A stretch of 64,000 bases of DNA, from positions 1-64,000 of the forward strand of contig JAKSNC010000004.1 in NCBI GenBank assembly GCA_024400195.1, written 5' to 3'. The stretch comes from Bacteroidales bacterium. GTDB taxonomy: Bacteria; Bacteroidota; Bacteroidia; Bacteroidales; F082. Of this stretch, positions 43,158 to 53,031 are shown in pieces (the first letter of the stretch is position 1; each line of letters begins with the position of its first letter). The notes beneath the pieces were generated by a model, which did not search any database, had not been told where the DNA came from, and was given only the letters and a program-made list of their open reading frames with translations. A program made the translations under genes and the position numbers.

Positions 43158-43218
43158 TGATAAATTTTGAGGCATTTCACTGATAAATTTTGAGGCATTT
43201 CACTGATAAAATTTGAGG
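43158..43218. repeat. Tandem 23-bp repeat, 2.6 copies, upstream of an ATPase
   Basis: Copies at 43158-43180 and 43181-43203 are identical (TGATAAATTTTGAGGCATTT followed by CAC). A third, shorter one starts at 43204 with one change. The array covers the -33 region of the DUF4143 gene promoter. Confidence 0.9.
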
Positions 43219-43640
43219 TAAATATACCAGCCTCAAACGCATGATTTTCTCACTCCACCGCGACCTCGTACAGCATCACAAAACACGACAGCAGAATTTG
43301 AACTACAGCCGCTTTTATCAACAAATCAATTTTCATGATATTTTGTATTTTTCCGCAAAAACATGCAATTTTCGATTCTTGTCAATTCCCGAAACCATAA
43401 AATTTCATTCTTTAACACTTTTTCCACCGAATAAGAATCTGTTTTGATTTGTTCGATAGGGATTTGCATTAGATTTTCGAGCAGATTTTTCTTGTTTTGC
43501 GACGAAGAATAGTGGACTATTCAAGGAGTGAAACGAGGAAAAGATGCCGGAAAGATATGCAAATCGCATCGAAATGACATACAATATAATTATCATTGTA
43601 AGAAATCAAAACAGCTTCTAAATCACAGTCCGAGTTGCAT
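43219..43640. other. Intergenic stretch with a palindrome, no gene seen
   Basis: No credible coding sequence is present on either strand. The only notable item is the 16-bp palindrome GAATAGTGGACTATTC at 43507-43522. The stretch is AT-rich. Confidence 0.5.
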
Positions 43641-44048
43641 TCACACCATTTCATTAATCTCATCAATCGGCAAATCGTCAAGAATAATATCGTCATCATC
43701 AAAATCGAGAAAGAAACCCATATACAAAGGCAGCGTCAACAATGGGCCTTCGCGACCGACATTGTAATTGCCGAATTTCATGGCGTTGCTGACATGATAA
43801 TGCTCCCTGTGGCTCAAAACTGTTGACAGGCTTTTGGCCTTGCCGGATTTCGCCTTCACTTCCAACGGCACACATTCCCCCTTGTAATTTACCAGAAAGT
43901 CAAGTTCGAGACCGGAATCTTTATGGAAATAATAAAGTTTACAGCCTTTTTTACACAAAAAATCGGCCATGAGATTCTCAAAAATCGCACCTTTGTAACC
44001 CAACAGATTACCTTGAAGCACCTCTGTGCGTGTTCCGGGGTCAAGCAT
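43641..44048 (-). pseudogene. C-terminal fragment of a DUF4143 ATPase
   Basis: About 135 residues match the end of DUF4143 proteins: GNLLGYKGAIFENLMADFL, LYYFHKDSGLELDFLVNYKG and ECVPLEVKAKSGKAKSL, with the PD-(D/E)XK-like Asp-Glu-Lys. The ATPase domain is missing; only 156 bp separate it from the next gene. A truncated copy, probably not functional, although the nuclease-like domain itself is whole. Confidence 0.85.
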
Positions 44049-44204
44049 TGCCGGATAACGGCAACTCCGTTATTGAAGTGTTATAGCATCTGCGCACCAC
44101 ACCTGCATCCTCCAGCCGTCTTTGTTCTATGCATTATTGGAGCGATATTGTTTCTTATCGGCTACGCCGTTTATTGTTTATTGTCTCTTGAAGTAAACGA
44201 TTAA

Positions 44205-47200
44205 CTATTCCTTCCTCAGCACCAAATCGACCAGCAAAACGGCATGTTCCTTCTCGTTTTTCGGAGCGTCTTTCGGTCGCCAGGCCACGATGAAACGGAT
44301 GGTTGCTGCGCTGACACGATAATTCTTTCCTGCCCAAAGGCTTAAGTCGTTTTGCATTTTCTGCGACAGCTGACAGACTGAAAGATTTGTTTTTTTCTCA
44401 TAGAGACAGTTATTGTCGAAACGAAGCTGCTCCCCCGCCCTCAACGCCAGAATCTCCTTCTTTCGCGGTTTGAAGAAACCGAGGTTCACATCTCGGTGCG
44501 AAAGCTGAAGCACAACCTCATCGGGCATTTCGTAAGGGTTTTGATCGGCAGTCTTCCTGTCAGCCGGCAATTTGTCGAACATCGAACTGTTGGTGTGTAT
44601 GAACAGCCTTTGCTTGGCTCGGGTAATGCCCACATAATAGCGACGAAGTTCTTCATTCGTAACACGAAGCGGCTTGGAAATCAGCATAAACACATCGTCA
44701 AACTCCCTGCCTTTCGACTTGTGTATGGTCGAAACCACAACATCGGCACCCGAAAGGTCGCAAAAGTCCTCTACCGACGATTCAAAGACAAACTCTTTGA
44801 AATCGGTGAGATATTTCATCTTGTTCGTTTCCTCGAACAATTGTATGCAACGTTGCAGGTAATGAAGGCTTTCGGAATTGGCGTATGCGGCAAAAGTCTT
44901 GCGTTTTGCCTCTTCCCAAACCTCATCGGCAATGAGTGGCGTATGCGTTTGGGCATCAATGTATTTCAGGAATAAGCGCACTTCCATCATGTTCCAGAAG
45001 CGGAAGCCATCCATGCTCTGAATCAGCTTGCTTTGCAGTCCGTATTTCCTCAAAAGTGCCACAAGAATGACAGCTTCTTCGTTGGTTTGCGTAAGAACGC
45101 ATACGGTGCGCTTGCCTTGCTCCGAATCGGTGACTTTGTGTTGCTCAACAAGTTCCCTTACAAGAGGTTCATACATGCATTCCGACTGATGATGAGTCAC
45201 ACTGACAAAGCCATCTTCGTGGCTCATCGACACAATAGGATTGTTTTTCATTCTGCCACGGATTCCCTTGACAAAAGCATTGGCAAAACTGACCACATGC
45301 CGCGAACTACGGTAATTCTCAGTCATTTCCACAAAGCGTCCATCAGAATCCTTCAGCAACTGCGCCATGTATTTGGAGTCGGATCCACGGAACTCGAAGA
45401 TATTCTGGTCGTCGTCGCCCACGGCAATTACGCGCATTTCCTCGTTGGCAGTCATCAAGGCGCGTACAAGCGCATACTCTTCGTTGCTCATATCCTGAGC
45501 CTCGTCAATCACCAGCACGGTCTTGGCAATGCGGTTTGGCTCCACTTCGCCATCGGTTATCATTTTGGCGGCACGCGCCACAACATCTTTCACTTCATCC
45601 AAATTGCCGATTCTGCCCAAAAGGTCGAAACAATAGGAATGGAAGGTCTTAATCTCAACAAAATGAGCCGCATTGCCTATCAGTCCCATCAGCCGTTGCT
45701 TGAATTCTATGGCTGCAGCACGCGAAAAGGTGAGCATGAGCAACTGTTCGTGTTTCACATCTTCGAGCATCAGCAGTGAAGCCAGTTTGTGTACCAAGAC
45801 CCTCGTCTTGCCACTTCCCGGACCAGCTGCCACAACGATACAGCGCGATTCCTTGTCGGAAATAATCTCCATCTGTTTCTCCGACAAAGTGCCAAAAAGC
45901 TGCTGGTATTTCTCCGGCGTCACATTGCGTTCAATCTCTTGCAGGCGATTGCCTTTGAAATACTTCGACACGAAACGTTTGTAGTCCATCTGGAAATAAT
46001 CCTGCACATACCGCAAAGCGGCATCATAGTCGCGCACCATCAGGTTGGCATATTCGCCCACGATGTGGACCTGCTGGATCTTCTGCTTGTAGAACTCGTT
46101 CAGCATGCGGTAGTCGTCCTGCTTGTAGCGGAATTTATTATCCTTAATGCGGCGGATGTCCATGGCATTATACAGCACGAGGAAACCGCCTTCCATTTTC
46201 AGTGCGCCAATCTTTGAAAGATAAAGCAAGGCTTCCTCAACATCCACAATCTGAACATCTTGAAGCGTGCCGAAAAGGTTCCGTCCCTGAGACTTAAAGT
46301 CGTTCAACAGCTCCACAATCGAGAATTGCAAGCCTTTCTTCTGCGATTCCTCATCAGCCGTTTGCTGTGCATGATTGTAAAGCCATTCCACGGCAAAACG
46401 ACAAATTTCCATGCGTCTTTCAAAGCGTCTCAAAGTCGTTTCCATATCCGCCTGACGCATCACTTCCAAATTGTGAGCGGCATCCTCTTTCTTTCGCGTG
46501 TAGCCTTTCACCGTGAGGAAAAAGAGCAAGGTGCGTATGTCTTTCTCGGTGGCACTTGTTATGCCTTCATTCTGTGCATTGTCATTCAGTTGCTTGCACG
46601 AAATCCTAAGGACATCGTCGGGAATCTTATTCAATAGATAACGCTCCAGTTTTGAAAATCGTTCCAGTAGCCGTTTCGACTTGTTTTCCGATTCGCCCAC
46701 ATCATTCAGATAGGCTGAAATGTCTTTGGTATCGGCCAGAATTCCTTCCTGCCGCATACGTTCAACCACCGACACGACTTCGCTTTTATTCAAGCCGAGA
46801 ATGTCGGCCAGATAGTCGACACGCGACTCTGCCTCAGCATCTTGCGCTTTTGCAATGTGTTTTTGCGAAATCAGCGACTTGATGATGCGCACGGCCTTTT
46901 CCACCTCATTGCTCTCGAAAAGCAACGACTCAGTGATACGCTGCCGTGCTTCGTCCATGTTCTTCACGGTGATGCCCGTGGCATAAACATGAGGGACGTT
47001 GTTTCCACGTTCTAAATAACCAGCCTGTTCGAGGGCTGCCAAGGCTGTCCGCACCCGCGTTTCAATGTCAGACACAGAATCATCCCAACCTGCCTTTCTC
47101 GCTATCTCCAATGCCGAGCAACATGTCCGCATACGCTGTCGGGTCATGTCCTTAACGGCTTTCCAAACCTGCTGAATCTCGCTGATGCTCAGTTTTGTCT

Positions 47201-49103
47201 GGTTTAGCAGAACGAAATGTTTATCCAAATCGGCATCGCTGTACAGCACAAAACACCGCGCCTCAAGTTGTGGGTCACGGCCGGCACGTCCTGCCTCCTG
47301 AACATAATTCTCCAACGAATCGGAAATGTCGTAGTGAACCACAAGTCCGACATCCTTTTTGTCAACGCCCATGCCAAAGGCGGAAGTCGCCACAATGACA
47401 CGGACTTGGTCATTCATGAAGGCTTCCTGGTTGGCAATTTTTTCGTCGGCATCCATCTTCCCGTTGAAAGGCAGGGCCTTGTAGCCGTCGCGGGTCAGTT
47501 TCTCAGCCAGCTCCTTCGTGCGTTTGGTCCTTGAAACATAAACAATTGTCGGACATGACGATTCGGCTATCAGTGAACGGAGTTTCATGTACTTATCCTC
47601 GTCGGTATCGGCATGGATGACGGAATAGCGGAGGTTGGTGCGCGAGGCTGTTGAGGCAAAAATAACAAGGTCGAGATTAAGCGTCTGCTTGAAATAATCG
47701 CAGATATCCTGAATTACTTTCTGCTTGGCCGTGGCAGTAAAACACGACACGGGAATCGGTGCCTTACAGCGTTTCTTTTTCTGGTATTCGCTGATAAACT
47801 TGCCGATATAGAGATAATCCACGCGGAAATCCTGTCCCCACGAAGAAAAGCAATGCGCTTCATCAATCACGAAACGAACCACATGACGTGCCAGCAGAAT
47901 CTTTTCAATCGTCTTCGAACGCAGCATTTCCGGTGCGATATACAATAGTGAAGCATCGCCATCCTGAACGCGTTGAACGGCCAACGAACGGCTGATAGGA
48001 TCCAGCAGTCCGTTGATGGTGACGGCATCGGTAATGCCTCTGTCGGCAAGGTTGTCCACCTGGTCCTTCATCAGCGACTGCAAAGGCGAGATGACCACCG
48101 TAAGGCCATGCACCGTGCGTCCCTCCATCAAGGCGGGCAACTGGAATGTGAGCGATTTTCCGCCACCTGTCGGGAAAATAGCCAGCAACGACTTACCTTC
48201 CACGGCTGCGCGAGCTGCATTCTCCTGCAAGGGTTCGCCTTCGTAGGTGCGGAACTTGTCGTAGCCGAAAAACTGCTTGAGGTTGTAGTGTACATCCAAT
48301 TCCTTGTTGCAGTATTCGCAGCCTTCAACACATTTCGCATGCCGCAACAGCATAACCACATTTTCAACATTCGGATAATTGTGCAGCACCCAAGGCGGCG
48401 TCACCGAGCGGTAGTCCGTAGTGTCAATCAAGGCAAGGGCGTAAGCCAATTCTTCGGGCTGCCGATTCACAAGGTCATCGAGAACGGCATGTTCGCAAAT
48501 CTTACCTTTGTAGGCTGCATGAATCAATTCAGGCAACAAGGCTTTGTCTTCGGTTTTGGCATCGACAAATCCAAGGAAGCCATCAAATTCCGGCACATTT
48601 TGCAAAAGCGCGGCATAAATCGTTCTTTTTGAATCGGACAACACATTCCACCGCGCCACCTCATCCATCAGCAAGTCACGGGCTTTCTCGCAGTCGTTGA
48701 CCGGATTATTCATCTGTTCGCTCACCAATTTGTCGTCCTTGAGCAAACGGTGATAAGGTCTTTCCGGGAACAATAAAGGCGAGATAAACAAAGTATCGAC
48801 TAAAGCCCATTTATGCGGTTCGTCACCAAACAGATACTTTGCATCGTGATGGATGATATTGTGTCCACAGACGAAATCGACATTTTCCAAAAAATTCAAA
48901 ACTGCTTGTTTGTCAGCGGAATGAAGCACTGCTTCGTCGCATCTTAAGGCACCGATGTCATGTATTCTCTTATCCTTGACACCAACCTCCACATCCACAA
49001 AAGCATATCGGGAGGCACTGCGAGACACTTTCTCCTTTTCTTGCATTTGAGGTTTGTGTTCCTCACCACTGATTGTTTCCTTGATTTTGCTCCAAAACGA
49101 CAT
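44205..49103 (-). CDS. Exonuclease-RecQ-UvrD fusion helicase
   Basis: A very large 1632-residue protein. Residues about 30-170 look like a DEDD-family 3'-5' exonuclease (YAFVDVEVG, CGHNIIHHDAKYL). A RecQ helicase follows: motif I FPTGGGKSLTFQLPA near 315, DEAH box FVIDEAHCFSSWGQDFR, and motif VI YVQEAGRAGRDPQ. Winged-helix-like parts follow. From about 1090 comes a complete UvrD-type helicase: GPGSGKTRVLVHKLASLL, LVIDEAQDMSNEEY, VGDDDQNIFEFRGS, STIHKSKGREFDDVFM and YVGITRAKQRLF. Both motors keep their catalytic motifs, with opposing folds of DNA processing in one chain. The cellular job is not known; it sits beside McrBC and could act in defence or in repair. Confidence 0.88.
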   Translation of the reverse strand: MSFWSKIKETISGEEHKPQMQEKEKVSRSASRYAFVDVEVGVKDKRIHDIGALRCDEAVLHSADKQAVLNFLENVDFVCGHNIIHHDAKYLFGDEPHKWALVDTLFISPLLFPERPYHRLLKDDKLVSEQMNNPVNDCEKARDLLMDEVARWNVLSDSKRTIYAALLQNVPEFDGFLGFVDAKTEDKALLPELIHAAYKGKICEHAVLDDLVNRQPEELAYALALIDTTDYRSVTPPWVLHNYPNVENVVMLLRHAKCVEGCEYCNKELDVHYNLKQFFGYDKFRTYEGEPLQENAARAAVEGKSLLAIFPTGGGKSLTFQLPALMEGRTVHGLTVVISPLQSLMKDQVDNLADRGITDAVTINGLLDPISRSLAVQRVQDGDASLLYIAPEMLRSKTIEKILLARHVVRFVIDEAHCFSSWGQDFRVDYLYIGKFISEYQKKKRCKAPIPVSCFTATAKQKVIQDICDYFKQTLNLDLVIFASTASRTNLRYSVIHADTDEDKYMKLRSLIAESSCPTIVYVSRTKRTKELAEKLTRDGYKALPFNGKMDADEKIANQEAFMNDQVRVIVATSAFGMGVDKKDVGLVVHYDISDSLENYVQEAGRAGRDPQLEARCFVLYSDADLDKHFVLLNQTKLSISEIQQVWKAVKDMTRQRMRTCCSALEIARKAGWDDSVSDIETRVRTALAALEQAGYLERGNNVPHVYATGITVKNMDEARQRITESLLFESNEVEKAVRIIKSLISQKHIAKAQDAEAESRVDYLADILGLNKSEVVSVVERMRQEGILADTKDISAYLNDVGESENKSKRLLERFSKLERYLLNKIPDDVLRISCKQLNDNAQNEGITSATEKDIRTLLFFLTVKGYTRKKEDAAHNLEVMRQADMETTLRRFERRMEICRFAVEWLYNHAQQTADEESQKKGLQFSIVELLNDFKSQGRNLFGTLQDVQIVDVEEALLYLSKIGALKMEGGFLVLYNAMDIRRIKDNKFRYKQDDYRMLNEFYKQKIQQVHIVGEYANLMVRDYDAALRYVQDYFQMDYKRFVSKYFKGNRLQEIERNVTPEKYQQLFGTLSEKQMEIISDKESRCIVVAAGPGSGKTRVLVHKLASLLMLEDVKHEQLLMLTFSRAAAIEFKQRLMGLIGNAAHFVEIKTFHSYCFDLLGRIGNLDEVKDVVARAAKMITDGEVEPNRIAKTVLVIDEAQDMSNEEYALVRALMTANEEMRVIAVGDDDQNIFEFRGSDSKYMAQLLKDSDGRFVEMTENYRSSRHVVSFANAFVKGIRGRMKNNPIVSMSHEDGFVSVTHHQSECMYEPLVRELVEQHKVTDSEQGKRTVCVLTQTNEEAVILVALLRKYGLQSKLIQSMDGFRFWNMMEVRLFLKYIDAQTHTPLIADEVWEEAKRKTFAAYANSESLHYLQRCIQLFEETNKMKYLTDFKEFVFESSVEDFCDLSGADVVVSTIHKSKGREFDDVFMLISKPLRVTNEELRRYYVGITRAKQRLFIHTNSSMFDKLPADRKTADQNPYEMPDEVVLQLSHRDVNLGFFKPRKKEILALRAGEQLRFDNNCLYEKKTNLSVCQLSQKMQNDLSLWAGKNYRVSAATIRFIVAWRPKDAPKNEKEHAVLLVDLVLRKE

Positions 49104-49289
49104 AATGGTTTTACAAATAGATTGAATGTATGCAAAAGTCCTTCCTCACTGAGAAACAAAAGCATCTGCAAAGATTGGAAAAAATACAAAACGCTCGACG
49201 AAACAAGTAAAATATTATCTCCCACAATAACGAACAACAACTTTTCGTTTATATCCTGTTTGATGCCTCAGAACAACGAGGATTTTTCG

Positions 49290-49297
49290 TATATTTG
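49290..49297 (+). promoter_or_regulatory. -7 element for the PD40/OmpA gene
   Basis: TATATTTG lies 31 bp before the ATG at 49328. No TTG at the right spacing. Confidence 0.5.
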
Positions 49298-49327
49298 CAG
49301 TTTTAATCAATATTGTTTTTCGATACA

Positions 49328-51793
49328 ATGAAAAGAATCTTTATCATACTTCTGCTCGTCATTTCATGCATGGCAGATAACGACGTCTTCGCACAGACCC
49401 GCAACTTCACAACCAAAGCTGACGAAGCCTTCGAACGCAAACAGTACAAACTCGCTCTCGAACGCTACAAGAAAGCCTTCAAGAAGACCAAAAAGAAAAA
49501 ATACGAGGAACAACGTACCGAGATAAGCTATAAAATGGCTGAATGCTATCGACTGACAGAAGCGACCAAAAGTGCTGAGGTTCAATACCGCCGCGTATCA
49601 AAAACCGACTACTTCACCAAACACCCCGTCGGATTGTACCACTACGGAGAAGTGCTCGTAAGAAACGGCAAATATGACGAAGCCGCCGAAGCCTTCAACG
49701 CATACCTCGCACTCGACTCGACAGACAACCGCGCGAAAGAATATCTCGAGACTCTGAAAGTCATTGACAAATGGCTGACAAATCCATCCAAATACGAGGT
49801 AACGAGGATGAAGTCCATCAATTCAAAAAACTCCGACTACGGCGCGACATGGACAAGCAACAACTATAACGAAGTAATATTCACATCGACGCGTGAAGGC
49901 GTGATGGGCAAGGAAAAAGACGCCATCACCGGCGAACGTTTCTGCGACCTGTTTGTTGTGAGACAAGACAAAAACGGCAAATGGGACAAGCCCGAGCCTG
50001 CATCAGACGACGACATCGTCAACACCATCGGCAGCGATGGTGCCGCCTTCATGAACGCCAACTTCACGAAGCTGTACTTCACCCGCTGTCCCAACACGAA
50101 ACGCCGCCAGTCGGGATGCCAGATTATGGTATCGTCACGCGCAGGCGGCGCATTCGGCGAACCCGTTCCCGTTGAGATTGAAGGCCTCGACAGCCTCGAC
50201 ATCATCGGACATCCTACATTGACAAGCAACGAAAGGAGAATATACTTCGCGACACAACGCCACGGCGGATTCGGAGGCAAAGACATCTGGACGGCATCAC
50301 GAGAAAGCAGCAGCGGAGCCTTCGGCAGACCTCACAACATCGGTCCCGTCATCAACACCGCCGGCGACGAGATGTTCCCGTTCCTCAGAAACGACACCAT
50401 CCTTTACTTCGCTTCAGACGGGCACGGCGGCATTGGCGGCCTCGACATCTTCATGAGCACCATCGATTCCATGGGGAACTGGTCGAAACCCGTCAACCTC
50501 AAGTCACCCATAAACTCACCCGGAAACGACTTCGCCATAATGTTCCACAAAACGGAAGAACGCGGATTCTTCTCATCAAACCGCGACAGCCGCAACGGCC
50601 TCGACGACGACATCTTCTACTTTGAAGAACCGCCGGTTCTCTTCACAATAAGCGGAACGATATTCGACGACAATACTCTGCAGCCACTCAACGATGCAAG
50701 CGTCAACATCATCGGCTCAGACAATTCGAGAATCGTCACACGAAGCAGCGAAGACGGTAAGTTCATCATCAACAGCAGCCAGCTCAACGTCAACACCATT
50801 TATTACATAAGCATCGACAAAGAGGGATATTTCAGCGCAAACGACACCGTGAGTACTATGGAACTCGAGTTTGGCAAGGACTTCGAATCGAAATACAGCC
50901 TTGCACGTATCCCCAACGAGCCAGTCATCCTGCCCGACATCCTCTACGACCTCGGCAAATGGGACCTCAAACCGCAATCGCAAGATTCACTCCAAAGCCT
51001 CATCACAATGCTTATGGTCAACCCGAACATAACCATCGAACTCGGCTCACACACCGACAGCCGCGACACCGATGAAAACAACGATGCCCTTTCACAGAAA
51101 CGCGCACAGTCGGTAGTCGATTACCTAATCCTCAGAGGCATCGACCCGCTCCGACTCACTGCGAAAGGCTATGGAGAGAGAGTCCCGAGAACCGTTAACC
51201 GCGACTATTACGTTGAAGGGTTCGTCATCAAGAAAGGAACAAAACTCACTGAAGACTACATCAACCGCCTGTCGAAGGAAAAGGTCAGAGAGTTTGCTCA
51301 TCAACTCAACAGAAGAACCGAATTTAGAATCATCAGCGTTGATTTTGTGCCGCGCGAAATGGCCGAATACGATGAAAACGCTTCCACAACAGTCACCATG
51401 CGTCCGGAAGACAACAAGACAGAAATCGTTATCGGAAAGAACGGCATCGTATCATTCAAAGCCGTTGTTGACGGATTCACCGAAAACATCACATTCAGCA
51501 AAAACAGCGAGTTTTATGTATCGCAGGCACGCGCCATGGCACTGCTTAAGAGCGGCATCATAACGAAAGACAACTTCAAGGATCAGAACGCAATCAAGAC
51601 AGGTTCCATCGCCGACAAAGCCGTTTTCGTAATAAAAGAAATGCGCATCGCCGACAGAAGTATCGAAAACGTCGAAGTCACTGTACACAACAGACTTAAA
51701 TACGAATGGCTCATCGGAGAGAAGATTCTCAAGAGATTCGGCAAATTCGAGATTAACACCAAAGAACGCAAACTTATTTTCGATAAAAAATAA
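49328..51793 (+). CDS. PD40/OmpA-family envelope protein with a degenerate retropepsin-like tail
   Basis: The ATG at 49328 is used (MKRIFIILLLVISCMADNDV, a signal peptide); an upstream TTG is less likely. Of 821 residues, the N-terminal part is TPR-like (YKLALERYKKAFKKTKKKKY, TKSAEVQYRRVS), followed by a PD40 beta-propeller (RIYFATQRHGGFGGKDIWTA, LYFASDGHGGIGGLDIFMS), a CarboxypepD-reg-like domain and an OmpA domain (NPNITIELGSHTDSRDTDEN, RAQSVVDYLILRGIDPLRLT). A final 110 residues resemble Bacteroidota retropepsin-like aspartic proteases (VSQARAMALLKSGIITKDNF, KRFGKFEINTKERKLIF), but the DTGAS active site is replaced by FSKNSE. Such proteins hold the outer membrane to peptidoglycan and relate to type IX secretion PorE-like components. 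Confidence 0.85.
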   Translation: MKRIFIILLLVISCMADNDVFAQTRNFTTKADEAFERKQYKLALERYKKAFKKTKKKKYEEQRTEISYKMAECYRLTEATKSAEVQYRRVSKTDYFTKHPVGLYHYGEVLVRNGKYDEAAEAFNAYLALDSTDNRAKEYLETLKVIDKWLTNPSKYEVTRMKSINSKNSDYGATWTSNNYNEVIFTSTREGVMGKEKDAITGERFCDLFVVRQDKNGKWDKPEPASDDDIVNTIGSDGAAFMNANFTKLYFTRCPNTKRRQSGCQIMVSSRAGGAFGEPVPVEIEGLDSLDIIGHPTLTSNERRIYFATQRHGGFGGKDIWTASRESSSGAFGRPHNIGPVINTAGDEMFPFLRNDTILYFASDGHGGIGGLDIFMSTIDSMGNWSKPVNLKSPINSPGNDFAIMFHKTEERGFFSSNRDSRNGLDDDIFYFEEPPVLFTISGTIFDDNTLQPLNDASVNIIGSDNSRIVTRSSEDGKFIINSSQLNVNTIYYISIDKEGYFSANDTVSTMELEFGKDFESKYSLARIPNEPVILPDILYDLGKWDLKPQSQDSLQSLITMLMVNPNITIELGSHTDSRDTDENNDALSQKRAQSVVDYLILRGIDPLRLTAKGYGERVPRTVNRDYYVEGFVIKKGTKLTEDYINRLSKEKVREFAHQLNRRTEFRIISVDFVPREMAEYDENASTTVTMRPEDNKTEIVIGKNGIVSFKAVVDGFTENITFSKNSEFYVSQARAMALLKSGIITKDNFKDQNAIKTGSIADKAVFVIKEMRIADRSIENVEVTVHNRLKYEWLIGEKILKRFGKFEINTKERKLIFDKK

Positions 51794-51798
51794 AGAAG

Positions 51799-52965
51799 AT
51801 GCCTGTAGAACAACGTTATCAGCTTCGTGGCGTATCAGCCGAGAAGGAAGACATTCACAATGCCATCAAAAATCTTGATAAAGGATTATATCCCAATGCT
51901 TTCTGTAAGATAATACCGGATATTTTAGGTGGAGACGACAAATATTGCAACATCATGCACGCCGACGGTGCCGGAACAAAATCGTCGTTGGCATATCTCT
52001 ATTGGAGAGAGACAGGCGATTTATCGGTATGGGAAGGCATTGCGCAAGATGCCGTCGTGATGAACACCGACGACTTGATGTGCATCGGGGCGACAGACAA
52101 AATGCTCCTTAGTTCGACTATCGGACGCAACAAGAACCTCATTCCCGGCGAAGTCATCTCCGCAATAATAAACGGAACTGAGAAGTTTATGGAGAAACTG
52201 CGCTCGTTAGGCTGCGAAATCTATCTCACGGGCGGCGAGACTGCCGACGTTGGAGACCTCGTCCGCACCGTCATCGTTGACAGTACCGTCACGACACGCC
52301 TACGCAGAGACCAGATTATTGAAAACGACATCAGAAAAGACGATGTGATTGTTGGATTCGCATCATCGGGAAAAGCCGATTACGAAGACTTTTACAACGG
52401 CGGCATGGGTAGCAACGGACTGACATCGGCACGACACGACGTACTCGGTCATTATCTCGCCGAGAAATACGAAGAAAGTTACGACCATTCCATTCCGGAA
52501 GACCTCGTTTATTCGGGTCCGCACAAACTCACCGACGCGACAGCAATCGACGGCATTGACGTTGGGCACCTCATTCTCTCCCCCACCCGCACATACCTCC
52601 CCATCATGGTTCCTATACTTAAAGAACACCGCAAGGATATTCACGGCATAATACACTGCAGCGGCGGAGCACAGACCAAAGTACTTCATTTCGCACATAA
52701 CATACACATTATCAAAGACAATATGCTTCCTATTCCCCCACTCTTCAAGATGATTCAGGAAGCATCGCACACCGACTGGAAAGAGATGTACAAAGTGTTC
52801 AACATGGGACACAGATTGGAAATCTACACCGATGCAAAATCAGCCGAAGATATGATAAACATCTCAAAATCATTCGGAATAGACGCACAAATCATAGGAC
52901 ACGTCGAAGATTCTGACGCAAAGAGACTGACAATCAAATCAGAATACGGAACATTCGAATATTAA
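51799..52965 (+). CDS. purM: Phosphoribosylformylglycinamidine cyclo-ligase (AIR synthase)
   Basis: A 388-residue PurM, which closes the imidazole ring in purine synthesis using ATP. Motifs: HADGAGTKSSLAYLYWRETG near 53, QDAVVMNTDDLMCIGATDKM, LTGGETADVGDLVRTVIVDS, and the C-terminal SGGAQTKVLHF. The N-terminus is of the Bacteroidota type and about 40 residues longer than E. coli PurM. The prfA and pyrF genes follow in the same direction. Confidence 0.94.
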   Translation: MPVEQRYQLRGVSAEKEDIHNAIKNLDKGLYPNAFCKIIPDILGGDDKYCNIMHADGAGTKSSLAYLYWRETGDLSVWEGIAQDAVVMNTDDLMCIGATDKMLLSSTIGRNKNLIPGEVISAIINGTEKFMEKLRSLGCEIYLTGGETADVGDLVRTVIVDSTVTTRLRRDQIIENDIRKDDVIVGFASSGKADYEDFYNGGMGSNGLTSARHDVLGHYLAEKYEESYDHSIPEDLVYSGPHKLTDATAIDGIDVGHLILSPTRTYLPIMVPILKEHRKDIHGIIHCSGGAQTKVLHFAHNIHIIKDNMLPIPPLFKMIQEASHTDWKEMYKVFNMGHRLEIYTDAKSAEDMINISKSFGIDAQIIGHVEDSDAKRLTIKSEYGTFEY

Positions 52966-53031
52966 ATTTCAACTGACAAATATCATCTGCCAAAAACTCA
53001 GCTGACAACAAACTAATCAAGCATTTATCAA

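Noticed and set aside
43923..44204. Plus-strand open frame with a hydrophobic tail
   Set aside because: It overlaps the DUF4143 fragment in antisense; only the last 27 codons look like a membrane segment, too little to call a gene.
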